Positions 30,735 through 38,983 of a DNA stretch of 64,000 bases are shown here, in pieces (positions within the stretch are counted from its first letter, which is position 1; each line of letters begins with the position of its first letter). Both the position numbers and the translations under genes were made by a program. The notes under the pieces are model-generated. The model saw only the letters and a program-made list of their open reading frames with translations, was not told where the DNA came from and did no database searches. The DNA is from Cupriavidus taiwanensis (GTDB taxonomy: Bacteria > Pseudomonadota > Gammaproteobacteria > Burkholderiales > Burkholderiaceae): positions 124,001 through 188,000 of the forward strand of contig NZ_LT984803.1 of the NCBI RefSeq assembly GCF_900250115.1. The letters run 5' to 3'.

Positions 30735-32930
30735 TCAGAACGACGTCCTGAACCCCACCTTCACACTCCTGCCCGCCATCGGCGCGATATCCCGCAGGAT
30801 CGATGCGGCGTTGCGCGCGTCCTGGTTGGTCAGGTTGTCGCCGCGCAGGTACACCAGGGTTTGCGTCCCCGCCACCTTGAACTTGTAGGTCAGTGCCAGG
30901 CTCAGCAGCGTATAGGCATCGGTCGGCGTGTCGTTGGACGGCACGCGCGTCTGCCTGGCCGCGTACGTCACATCCACGCGCGCGCCCCAGGGCCCGGCGC
31001 CATACACCAGCGCGCCGCCCACGCGCAGCGGCGCGAGCCGGGGCAGCGGCTCGCCGGTGTCGCGGTTCTCGCCGCGCACGTAGTCGGCGCGCGCCTCGAA
31101 GTCCAACGTGTCGCTGCTGGTCAGCATCTTCTGCAGCAGGCGCGTCTTGCCTTCGGCCTCGAAGCCGTACAGCGTCGCCGGCACGCCCAGGTACTGGAAC
31201 TCGGGCAGCGCGTCCGGGCTGCCGACGGCGACCACGTCGCCAGCTTCGTCGCGCGCGCGTCCGGTGGCGCTGAGCGCGAGGTAGTTGGCAAAGCGGCTGT
31301 AGTAGCCCGACACGCTGGCGCTGTGCGCGCCTGACTTGAAGCGCACGCCCAGGTCGATCGAGGTAGCGCGCTCCTTGCTGGCGTTGGGATCGCCGACTTC
31401 CCAGGCGCCGGTGGCGACATGGGGCCCATTGGCGTACAGCTCGTAGAAGGTCGGCGCGCGTTCCGTGTAGGACAGGTTGCTGGTCAGCGACCACGCCGGG
31501 TTCATCTTGTACAGCAGTCCGGCCGAGGCGCTGGTGGCGTTGAAGCTGCGGCTGGCGTCGGCGAAGCGGTCGTTGCCATTGGCGCTGGCCTTGACGCTGC
31601 TGTGGTCGAGCCGGCCGCCGAAGTTCAGCTTCAGGTCGCGGCCGGCGGTCAGCGGCAATTCCTCGAACAGGAACAGCGCGGCGTTGTCGGTGTTGGTGCT
31701 GGGCACGAAGGCCTCTTCCCCCAGCGCCGAGAAATTGGTGTGCCCCAACTGCGTGCCGACCACGCCGGTCAGGTTGCCGATCTTCGCGTGTTTGGCCTCG
31801 AAGCGCGCATCCCAGCCGCGGTTCTTGAAGATGGTGCCGGTCTCGCCGTCCTCGATTTCGCGGTGCTCGTAGTCAGTGAAGCTGACCTTGCCCTTGACCG
31901 ATTCGAGCCAGCCGCCGGTGTTGCCGGCCAGGTTGCGCGCCTCGCCTTCCAGGGCGAAGCGGCCCTGCTTCATCTTCAGCCGCACCGCGTCCTCGGCGGG
32001 CGTGCCGTAGTCGTTGCGGTAGGCGCTGTAGTTGGCGCCGAGGAAGCCATCGGCCCAGGTGTAGGAGCCGCCCAGCGAGCCGCCCTGCTGGTCGGCGCTG
32101 GTATTGGGCAGGCGCCCGTAGGGCTCGGCCTCGCCTTCGGGCAGGGGCTCGGCGTTGCGCAGGCGGTCGCTGCGCGCGTAGCCGGGGATGCGCAGGTCGC
32201 TGGTCTTGCGCGCGAAGGCATCGGCGTGCACGGCAAACCTGCCGTTGCCGGCCTCGAGCAGCGCGCTGGCGTTGCGCGCCTGGTCGCCGCCGGCGGTGGC
32301 GCTGGCATCGACCGCACCGCCGACGCCTTCGATCGGCTCCTTGGGGATGCGGTTGTCGATCACGTTGACCACGCCGCCGATGGCATTGCCACCGTACATC
32401 AGCGCCGCCGGGCCGCGCACGACTTCGATGCGCTCGGCCACCAGCGGATCCACTGGCACGGCGTGGTCGTAGGACAGCGTCGAGGCGTCGACCGTGGTAC
32501 CGCCGTTCTGCAGCACCTTGATGCGGTCGCCGTCGAGGCCGCGGATCACCGGCCGGCTGGCGTTGGGACCGAAGTAGGTGGACGACACCCCCGGCAGCTT
32601 GTCCAGGGTCTCGCCCAGCGTGCTGGCCTGGCGCACCGCGAGCGCGTCGCCGCCCAGCGTCGAGACCGGCGCCACCATGTCGTTCAGCTCGCTGCCCAGC
32701 GGGTTGGCGGTGACCACGACTTCGCGCAGCGTGGCGCCGGCCGGGGCGGCAGGAGCGGCCGCGGGAGCGGCATCGGTGGCCGGCGCCGTGGCGGTCTGCG
32801 CCAGCGCGGCGGGCGCCACCAGCGTGGTGGCCAGGGTAGCGGTCAGGGCGGCGGCAAGCGCCGCCAGCGGCGTCAGGCGCGGGGCGGCAGGCTGGCTGTA
32901 ACGGCGGGCGGTGTAACGGTTCTTCGACAT
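30735..32930 (-). CDS. TonB-dependent outer membrane receptor (probably metal, ZnuD-like)
   Basis: A 731-residue receptor: signal peptide (about 1-44, ending ALAQ), a plug domain with the ATLREVVVTANPLGSEL TonB-box-like region and RPVIRGLDGDRIKVLQNGG, and a 22-strand barrel finishing in phenylalanine (KVGFRTSF). Location beside DUF2946, COG0523 GTPases and a Zur-type regulator favours zinc or another metal as substrate, as in ZnuD. MSKNRYTARR is taken as the start because it gives a proper signal peptide. Confidence 0.85.
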   Translation of the reverse strand: MSKNRYTARRYSQPAAPRLTPLAALAAALTATLATTLVAPAALAQTATAPATDAAPAAAPAAPAGATLREVVVTANPLGSELNDMVAPVSTLGGDALAVRQASTLGETLDKLPGVSSTYFGPNASRPVIRGLDGDRIKVLQNGGTTVDASTLSYDHAVPVDPLVAERIEVVRGPAALMYGGNAIGGVVNVIDNRIPKEPIEGVGGAVDASATAGGDQARNASALLEAGNGRFAVHADAFARKTSDLRIPGYARSDRLRNAEPLPEGEAEPYGRLPNTSADQQGGSLGGSYTWADGFLGANYSAYRNDYGTPAEDAVRLKMKQGRFALEGEARNLAGNTGGWLESVKGKVSFTDYEHREIEDGETGTIFKNRGWDARFEAKHAKIGNLTGVVGTQLGHTNFSALGEEAFVPSTNTDNAALFLFEELPLTAGRDLKLNFGGRLDHSSVKASANGNDRFADASRSFNATSASAGLLYKMNPAWSLTSNLSYTERAPTFYELYANGPHVATGAWEVGDPNASKERATSIDLGVRFKSGAHSASVSGYYSRFANYLALSATGRARDEAGDVVAVGSPDALPEFQYLGVPATLYGFEAEGKTRLLQKMLTSSDTLDFEARADYVRGENRDTGEPLPRLAPLRVGGALVYGAGPWGARVDVTYAARQTRVPSNDTPTDAYTLLSLALTYKFKVAGTQTLVYLRGDNLTNQDARNAASILRDIAPMAGRSVKVGFRTSF

Positions 32931-33089
32931 GGCGCGCGGAGCAATGCAGTGGCAATCGGCCCGGCTGGCACGGCGGCGTCCGGCCAGGCGCGGCACGCCC
33001 GCGATGGGCATGGCGGCGCGGCCGGCAGGGCGCGTGTTCAGCTCGGAATGCGTAAGACGGCGGGTGCGCGGCGCTGGCCGCGTCCCGGA

Positions 33090-33488
33090 TCAGGCGAGGG
33101 CGATGGCCGGCACCGGCGGGGCGCGCGACTGGAAGGGATGGGCCGAGGGCAGGTCGGGCCAGCGCCAGGCCAGGCTGGCGGGCTTGACCGGCTTGCCGAA
33201 GGCAAGCTGCAGCGGCGGCAGCTTGCCGCAATGGGTGTCGGCGACGGTGGCGCCATCGAACAGCACGCACGAGTGCCCGCTGAAGGCCTGCGACAGCGGG
33301 TGCGGGCCGTGGTCGGACGCGGCGCCGGTGTTGGCCGCCGCAGCGCTGGCCGGCGCCGGCAGGCCGCCGTGGACGATGCGGTGGGTCAGCCCGGCATGCT
33401 GCGCCAGCAGCAGGCACAGCGCCAGCCACAGCGCGGACCACAGGCCCGGGCCGTGCGCGCGCAGGCGGGCGAACCAGTCACTGCCCAT
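33090..33488 (-). CDS. DUF2946-family protein
   Basis: A 132-residue protein with one N-terminal membrane segment (LWSALWLALCLLLAQHAGLTH) and a histidine/cysteine-containing tail (SDHGPHPLSQAFSGHSCVLFD, DTHCG). DUF2946 proteins commonly accompany metal-related TonB receptors; their role is unknown. It overlaps the upstream GTPase gene by 11 bases, so the pair is translationally linked. Confidence 0.78.
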   Translation of the reverse strand: MGSDWFARLRAHGPGLWSALWLALCLLLAQHAGLTHRIVHGGLPAPASAAAANTGAASDHGPHPLSQAFSGHSCVLFDGATVADTHCGKLPPLQLAFGKPVKPASLAWRWPDLPSAHPFQSRAPPVPAIALA

Positions 33489-34773
33489 GGGGAGGGCCGC
33501 CGTGGCCGCCATGACCGTGGCCGTGATCGTGGTCGGGATCGCCGCAGTCGCAGTCGTCGCCATGGTTGTGATCGTGGCCATGGTCGTGGTCGTCGTCGAA
33601 ATCATCGACCCAGGCCGGGAACGGGTCCGCATAGGCGGCCCAGGCATCCACCCCGGCGGCCATCTCGGCGTCGCTCAGCAGGCAGGCGTCGAGCCGGGCC
33701 TGCAGCGCGGCAGGGTCCAGGTCCAGGCCGATCAGCACCAGTTCCTGGCGGCGGTCGCCGAACGGCGCCGGGGCGCCGGCGTCAAGCATGTCGGCTTCCA
33801 CCTCCGCGCGCTCGGCGGCGTCGGCCGGCCATTGCGCCGGGTCCAGCGCGGCCCACCAGGCGCCGGCGCCGCCATGGCGGCAGACGCCGCCGGACTGGTT
33901 CCAGTCGCCCGCGGTCTCCATGCGGCTCGCCAGCCAGAACAGGCCTTTGGAGCGCAGCACGCTGCCGTGCTCGCGCAGCCATTCGGTATGGATCAGGTCG
34001 GCGAAGCGTTGGGGGTGGAACGGGCGGCGGCGGCGGTAGACCAGCGTGGAGACGCCGTTGGCGGCGTCCGCCGGGAGTGCTTCGCCACGCAGCGCGGCGA
34101 GCCAGCCGGCGCCATCGGCGGCGGCTTCGAAGTCAAAGCGGCCGCTGCCCTGCACGCGCCCGGGCGGGACCTTGCCGAAGCTGGCTTCGACGATGTCGGC
34201 GCGCGGGTTCAGCGCCTGCAGCGCCGCGCGCAGCCGCGCCAGTTCGGCGGCGCCGACGAGCTCGGCCTTGTTCAGCACGAGCACGTCGCAGCCCTCGATC
34301 TGCGCGACCAGCACTTCGGCCACGGTGCGGTCGTCGTCCTCGCGCTGGGCCAGGCCGCGGTCGGCCAGGAACTCGGCTTCGTTGAGGTCGCGCAGCACGG
34401 TGGCGGCATCGATCACGGTCACCAGCGTGTCGGGCTGTACGGCCGCGTCGGGCCCCGCGCCATGTTCGGCCTCGAACAGGAAGCCTTCGGCAATCGCCAG
34501 CGGTTCGTCCAGGCCGTCGGCCTCGACCAGCAGCGCGTCGAAACGGCCCGTCGCGGCCAGCCGGGCGGCCTCTGCGAGCAGCGGCTGGCCCGACGGCAGC
34601 GCCGTGGCCTCGCAGCCAGGTGGCAAGGGCGCCAGCGCTTGCCCGTGCTGCGCGCCGCAGACCAGCACGCCGACACGCCCGTGCGCGCCATGCGCGAGCA
34701 GGTGGTTCAGCAGCGTGGTCTTGCCGGCGCCGGGAAAACCGGACAGCACGGTGACGGGCAGGCGATCAGCCAT
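33478..34773 (-). CDS. COG0523 GTPase (YciC/ZigA-like) lacking the CxCC motif
   Basis: A 431-residue G3E GTPase. Walker A is G12-FPGAGK18-TT, the guanine-type motif is VLNKAEL, and the CobW C-terminal domain shows RSKGLFWLASR as in zinc-chaperone YciC/ZigA proteins. The usual GCxCC metal site is missing: the switch-I region is shortened and reads PPGCEATALPSG. The tail is rich in His and Asp (HDHGHDHNHGDDCDCG). It likely handles zinc during limitation, but the missing motif is odd. Confidence 0.87.
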   Translation of the reverse strand: MADRLPVTVLSGFPGAGKTTLLNHLLAHGAHGRVGVLVCGAQHGQALAPLPPGCEATALPSGQPLLAEAARLAATGRFDALLVEADGLDEPLAIAEGFLFEAEHGAGPDAAVQPDTLVTVIDAATVLRDLNEAEFLADRGLAQREDDDRTVAEVLVAQIEGCDVLVLNKAELVGAAELARLRAALQALNPRADIVEASFGKVPPGRVQGSGRFDFEAAADGAGWLAALRGEALPADAANGVSTLVYRRRRPFHPQRFADLIHTEWLREHGSVLRSKGLFWLASRMETAGDWNQSGGVCRHGGAGAWWAALDPAQWPADAAERAEVEADMLDAGAPAPFGDRRQELVLIGLDLDPAALQARLDACLLSDAEMAAGVDAWAAYADPFPAWVDDFDDDHDHGHDHNHGDDCDCGDPDHDHGHGHGGHGGPPHGQ

Positions 34774-34831
34774 GGCAGCAGCAGGGAATGTGGAGAGGGC
34801 AACGCAGTGCGCACAGATCGCGGGCGCGCTG

Positions 34832-34849
34832 TTGCAACAAGGTTGCGAA
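34832..34849. promoter_or_regulatory. GCAA-N5-TTGC dyad, candidate Zur operator
   Basis: TTGCAACAAGGTTGCGAA is an inverted repeat 59 bases upstream of the COG0523 gene at 34773. It shares half-sites and the 5-base spacing with the dyad at 37716 upstream of the Fur-family gene. Shared spacing suggests one regulator, most simply the Zur-type protein. Not verified against a known Zur motif. Confidence 0.45.
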
Positions 34850-34962
34850 TTTACCAGAAAGGCCGCTGCGGCAACAGCCGGATGATTCTCAATGGCAGGC
34901 CGTGGCCATGGCGCGACAAGGCCAGGCGCGCTGATCGCGGCCCGCGCGGGCCGGCACCAAAG

Positions 34963-34987
34963 CAAACGGCCCGGGTATCCGGGCCGT
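34963..34987 (-). terminator. Intrinsic terminator for dksA
   Basis: On the minus strand ACGGCCCGG and CCGGGCCGT form a 9-bp stem around a 4-base loop, followed by TTTGCT. It lies 40 bases beyond the dksA stop. Confidence 0.75.
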
Positions 34988-35026
34988 CTCGTCACGCAGG
35001 CTGCGCCGGCTGGCCGGCGCCGTGCT

Positions 35027-35713
35027 TCAGTCGCCGAACAGCTTCTGGCGCAGTTCGCGGCGTTGCTGCGCTTCCAGCGACAGCGTCGCGGTGGGGCGCG
35101 CCAGCAGGCGAGGCACGCCGATCGGCTCGCCGGTCTCCTCGCACCAGCCGTAGTCGCCGGACTCGATGCGCTGCAGCGACTGCTCGACCTTCTTCAGCAG
35201 CTTGCGTTCGCGGTCGCGCGTGCGCAGCTCCAGCGCGTGTTCTTCCTCGATGGTGGCGCGGTCGGCCGGATCCGGCACGATCACGGTTTCGCGCAGGTGT
35301 TCCGTGGTCTGGTCAGCGTTCTTCAGGATTTCGTCGCGCAGCTGTTCAAGGCGGTGCTTGAAGAAGGCGAGCTGCGCTTCGTTCATGTAATCCTTGTCGC
35401 TCATCTTCAGGATTTCAGCTTCAGTCAGAAGTTTGTTGCTGCTCATGGTTGCTGCTGATTCTCTTGTTGATGCGGCCGGCGGCGTCTCAGTCCGCACGGG
35501 TGCGCTGTCCGCGTGCTTGCGCGCCACGGTTGTTTCACTCTGGCTGGCTGCAGTCTTGCTGCTTCGCGGGCCTCCCTTCCTTGCGCCCGCTTCGGCGTTC
35601 GCCGTACTGCCGCGGGGAGCGGGCGCGGCCTTCACAGGCTGCGCCTTGAGCGTCTCTGCCGCTGCACTACCAGTCTTGCTGCGGCTTTCTTTGGTCTTCG
35701 TTGCGGCTGTCAT
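35027..35713 (-). CDS. dksA: RNA polymerase-binding factor DksA, cysteine-poor, with N-terminal extension
   Basis: A 228-residue protein. The C-terminal ~139 residues are DksA: coiled coil with tip DPADRA, supplying the acidic residues that work with ppGpp at RNA polymerase. The zinc finger has one cysteine left (C191-x2-T194 ... S212-x2-A215 instead of four Cys). The first 89 residues are low-complexity Ala/Lys/Ser/Thr. The start at 35713 has AGAGAGG in place; an internal ATG at 35446 would give a conventional 139-residue DksA. Confidence 0.9.
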   Translation of the reverse strand: MTAATKTKESRSKTGSAAAETLKAQPVKAAPAPRGSTANAEAGARKGGPRSSKTAASQSETTVARKHADSAPVRTETPPAASTRESAATMSSNKLLTEAEILKMSDKDYMNEAQLAFFKHRLEQLRDEILKNADQTTEHLRETVIVPDPADRATIEEEHALELRTRDRERKLLKKVEQSLQRIESGDYGWCEETGEPIGVPRLLARPTATLSLEAQQRRELRQKLFGD

Positions 35714-36057
35714 GGGGACACCTCTCTCTCGCGTCAGTCAGTGACGGCGCGCGTCGGGGTACCCCAAGCGGAACAGGCGGTCTCCGCACGAAGCACTGCG
35801 ACCGCACCTGCTGGCGGCCTGCCTCATGCTGACGACAACCGCCGCCCTGCAAGTCCACCGGCAAGCGGTGGACCGGACACCGGCGGCGGGAAAAAGGTGC
35901 GCCACCGGTATCAAATCCGGCCTATTGTACTTGAACAAATTTTTCGGAGATACCGGGAAAACCGGCTGGCGCTTCGGTATTTCCCCGGTACCCCGAACGG
36001 GGGGCAGCCGCTGGGCGGTGTCGCATGGGGTGCCGCCCCGTGGGACGGCAGGCGCAC
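35714..36057 (-). other. Gap between dksA and the second COG0523 gene
   Basis: 344 bases without a convincing gene. On the minus strand a TACAAT hexamer (ATTGTA at 35924-35929 on the plus strand) inside the AT-rich patch around 35911-35950 is the best -10 candidate for dksA. No clear -35 or operator was found. No terminator was seen after the GTPase gene. Confidence 0.4.
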
Positions 36058-37137
36058 TCAGGCCAGGCAGTTCTCCAGGCCCTTGAGGATGGCGTCGCGG
36101 GGCAGGTCCACGCCGATGAACACCATGCGCGTGCCCGGGGTCTCGTCTTCCCACTTGGCACCGATGTCGCTGCCCATCAGCTGGTGAACGCCCTGGAACA
36201 CCACTTTGCGGTCCACCCCCTCCATATATAGTACGCCCTTGTAGCGCAACAGTTTTTCCCCGTAGACCGCCAGGATGCCGGACAGGAATTCCTCCAGCTT
36301 GCCGTAGTGGAACGGCTTGTCGCTGCGGAAGACGAACGACGCGATGCGGTCGGTGTGGTGATGGTGGTGATGGTGGTCGTGCGCATGGCCATGCCCATGG
36401 CCATGATCGTGGTCGTGGCCGCAGTCGGCGCCGCAATGGTCGCCGTGCTCATGGTCGTGCGCGTGGTCGTGTTCCTCGGCGCGCAGGAATTCGGGATCGA
36501 TCTCCAGCTTGGCGTTCAGGTTGAAGCCACGCAGGTCGAAGATGGTGTCGATCGGCGCCGCGCCGAAATTGACCTGGCGGATCGGCGCGCGCGGATTCAT
36601 ATGCAGCAGGCGGTGGCGCAGCTCGGCCACGTCGGCTTCGCCGACCAGGTCGGACTTGGTGATGAAGATGGCGTCGGCAAAGCCGACCTGGCGCTGCGCC
36701 TCTTCCTGCTTGTCCAGCTGCAGGTGGGCGTGCTTGGCATCGACCAGTGTGATCACCGCGTCGAGCAGGTAGCGCGAGGCAATTTCCTCGTCCATGAAGA
36801 AGGTCTGCGCCACCGGGCCGGGGTTGGCCACGCCGGTGGTCTCGATCACCACGCGGTCGAAGTCGATCTCGCCGGCGTCGCGGCGCGTCAGCAGCGTCGA
36901 CAGCGCCTGCACCAGGTCGCCGCGGATGGTGCAGCAGATGCAGCCGTTGCTCATCTGCACGATCTGCTCGCGGCCGTCCTGCACCAGGATCTCGTTGTCG
37001 ATGTTCTCTTCGCCGAACTCGTTCTCGATCACGGCGATCTTCATGCCGTGCTGCTCGTTCAGGATGCGCTTGAGCAGGGTGGTCTTGCCGCTGCCGAGGA
37101 AGCCGGTCAGGATCGTGACCGGAATCAGTTTGGACAT
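36058..37137 (-). CDS. COG0523 (CobW-like) GTPase with canonical GCICC and His-rich loop
   Basis: A 359-residue G3E GTPase, probably a zinc metallochaperone. Walker A is G12-FLGSGK18-TT, the metal site is G65-C66-I-C68-C69, Walker B-like ETTGVANPGPVAQTF, and the base motif TKSD. A loop of about 45 residues (near 230-275) is mostly His and Asp, ending in seven consecutive histidines. It follows the Fur/Zur gene by 28 bases and should be co-transcribed with it. Confidence 0.92.
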   Translation of the reverse strand: MSKLIPVTILTGFLGSGKTTLLKRILNEQHGMKIAVIENEFGEENIDNEILVQDGREQIVQMSNGCICCTIRGDLVQALSTLLTRRDAGEIDFDRVVIETTGVANPGPVAQTFFMDEEIASRYLLDAVITLVDAKHAHLQLDKQEEAQRQVGFADAIFITKSDLVGEADVAELRHRLLHMNPRAPIRQVNFGAAPIDTIFDLRGFNLNAKLEIDPEFLRAEEHDHAHDHEHGDHCGADCGHDHDHGHGHGHAHDHHHHHHHTDRIASFVFRSDKPFHYGKLEEFLSGILAVYGEKLLRYKGVLYMEGVDRKVVFQGVHQLMGSDIGAKWEDETPGTRMVFIGVDLPRDAILKGLENCLA

Positions 37138-37165
37138 TGTTGGTTCTCCGGGAAATGAGTGCCGG

Positions 37166-37687
37166 TCAGTGGGCGGCGCGGGTACGCTTGCCGCATTCGG
37201 CGCAGACGCCGTTCACGGTCAGTTCGACATGTTCGATGGCAAAGCCGCTGGGCACGCGCGGCGCGGCCGGGTGCGCCGGGGCGGCGGCATCGTCCAGGCA
37301 GAAGGTGCGGTCGCAGCGGGTGCAGTGGAAATGGCTGTGCTGGCGATGCTCCTGGGCGCGCGCGGCTTCGTGCTCGACCAGGCTGAAGCGGAACACGCGG
37401 TCGTTGCCGGCGCGCTTCTGCGCCACGCCCTGGTCCACCAGCCAGTCCAGCACGCGGTAGACGGTGACGCGGTCGATGGTCTCGCCGGCCTCGGGCAGGC
37501 GGTCGATCACGGCCTGGTGGGTCAGTGCCTCATCGCTGCCGATCAGGCAGGCCAGGATGCACAGCCGTGGCTGGGTCACGCGCGCACCCAGCCGGCGCAG
37601 GCGCTCGTGGGCGGCCTCGAGGGCCGCCGGGGTCGGGCTTGCCGGTTCCGGCGCCAGGGCCGGCCGGTCCGGACTGGGACGGGTCAT
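37166..37687 (-). CDS. zur: Fur-family regulator, probably Zur
   Basis: A 173-residue Fur-superfamily repressor. Winged helix: LGARVTQPRLCILACLIGS ... TIDRVTVYRVLDWLVDQGV. Metal residues: HSHFHC and structural zinc cysteines CTRC and CAEC. Clustering with two COG0523 GTPases and a TonB receptor favours zinc sensing over iron. A dyad 29 bases before the start could mediate autoregulation. The N-terminal 25 residues are a Pro/Ala-rich extension. Confidence 0.82.
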   Translation of the reverse strand: MTRPSPDRPALAPEPASPTPAALEAAHERLRRLGARVTQPRLCILACLIGSDEALTHQAVIDRLPEAGETIDRVTVYRVLDWLVDQGVAQKRAGNDRVFRFSLVEHEAARAQEHRQHSHFHCTRCDRTFCLDDAAAPAHPAAPRVPSGFAIEHVELTVNGVCAECGKRTRAAH

Positions 37688-37715
37688 GGCCGGATTTAAC
37701 CATAGCCCTCCGGTT

Positions 37716-37734
37716 GATGCAATTCAGTTGCGTC
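37716..37734. promoter_or_regulatory. GCAA-N5-TTGC dyad upstream of the Fur-family gene
   Basis: GATGCAATTCAGTTGCGTC is a near-perfect dyad between the divergent zur-like gene and the dehalogenase gene. The core (GCAA, 5 bases, TTGC) and following G match the site at 34832. Candidate Zur operator for autoregulation. Confidence 0.45.
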
Positions 37735-37792
37735 AGCCGCGACGGCGGATTGCGCCTATGATCGGCACAGGACCACCTGAGCGGAGACCCCC

Positions 37793-38692
37793 ATGCTGAA
37801 TGACGCGAGCGCGCTGCTGTTCCCGAATTTCGAACCGTTCCGGCAACAGGTCGGCGAGGTCGAGATCGCCGGGGTGCGGGGCGGCTCGGGGCCGCCGCTG
37901 TTGCTGTTGCACGGCCATCCGCAAAGCCACCTGATCTGGCACCGCGTGGCGCCCGAGCTGGCCGACCACTTCACGGTGATCGCCACCGACCTGCGCGGTT
38001 ACGGCAGCAGCGCCGCGCCGCCCGGCAATGCCGGCCACGAGCGCTACAGCAAGCGCACCATGGCGCAGGACCAGGTGGCGCTGATGGCGGCCCTCGGCTA
38101 CCCGCGCTTCGCACTGTGCGGCCATGACCGCGGCGCGCGCGTCTCGCACCGGCTTTGCCTGGACCATCCCGAGGCGGTCAGCCGCGCCATGCTGCTCGAC
38201 ATCGCGCCGACGCTGGCCATGTACGAGCGCACCAGCATGGCCTTTGCCGCCGCCTATTGGCACTGGTTCTTCCTGATCCAGCCGGCGCCGTTCCCCGAGA
38301 CCCTGATCAACGCCGAGCCGGACTTCTACATCCAGAAACTGATGGGGCTGCGCCATGCCGGCCTGGCGGCGTTCGCCCCCGACGCGATGGCGGCTTACAC
38401 CGCGGCGATGCGCGACCCGGCGCGCGTCCATGCCATGTGCGAGGACTATCGCGCCGCCGCCACCATCGACCTCGAGCACGATCGCGCCGACCGCGAGGCC
38501 GGGCGTCGCCTGGCGCTGCCGCTGCGCGTGCTGTGGGGCGAGCACGGCGTGGTGGCGCGCTGCTTCGAGCCGCTGGCGCTATGGCAGGAAGTGGCCGCCG
38601 ACGTAAGCGGACGCGCGCTGCCCTGCGGCCATTACATCCCCGAGGAAGCCCCTGAGCCGCTGCTGGAGGAAATGCTCGGTTTCTTCCGCTAG
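37793..38692 (+). CDS. Fluoroacetate/haloacetate dehalogenase-like alpha/beta hydrolase
   Basis: A 299-residue alpha/beta hydrolase. The nucleophile is D112 in GHDRGAR, with R113 and R116 placed as the carboxylate-binding arginines of fluoroacetate dehalogenase; HGHPQSHLIW forms the oxyanion region, AYWHWFFLIQ supplies the halide-binding His/Trp, and GHYIPEE the catalytic His. All diagnostic residues are present, so C-F or other C-halogen bond cleavage is plausible, although natural substrates may differ. Divergent from the Zur-type gene. Confidence 0.88.
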   Translation: MLNDASALLFPNFEPFRQQVGEVEIAGVRGGSGPPLLLLHGHPQSHLIWHRVAPELADHFTVIATDLRGYGSSAAPPGNAGHERYSKRTMAQDQVALMAALGYPRFALCGHDRGARVSHRLCLDHPEAVSRAMLLDIAPTLAMYERTSMAFAAAYWHWFFLIQPAPFPETLINAEPDFYIQKLMGLRHAGLAAFAPDAMAAYTAAMRDPARVHAMCEDYRAAATIDLEHDRADREAGRRLALPLRVLWGEHGVVARCFEPLALWQEVAADVSGRALPCGHYIPEEAPEPLLEEMLGFFR

Positions 38693-38983
38693 CGGCGGCG
38701 GGTGTCGCGAAACGCGGACTTTGCGGGCGATTGCTGCCATTTCTTCCCGCTTTTCCGCCATATGCCGCGGATTGCAGGCGGGTTAGCCCCTATACCTGCG
38801 CATTGTCTGGTGTTGCTAACATCATCTCCGCCCTTGCGGTTTACGGCAGGGCACGCGGCGCCAGCCGGTCATGGTCCAAGCGCGGCTAGTCAGACCGCGC
38901 CAGCGCGCCCCCGCAACCAGCAGGGGCCAAGCCGGCGGCAATGCATTGCATGACGGGTATTGAAGGAACCAGGAGAAGAGAGC

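Noticed and set aside
33489..33647. An N-terminal extension of the DUF2946 protein rich in threonine and methionine
   Set aside because: It is the out-of-frame shadow of the His/Asp codons in the GTPase tail; the protein proper starts at 33488.
36310..36480. Low-complexity CAT/GTG-rich DNA as a possible repeat array
   Set aside because: It encodes the His-rich loop of the COG0523 protein, so the repetition is codon-driven.
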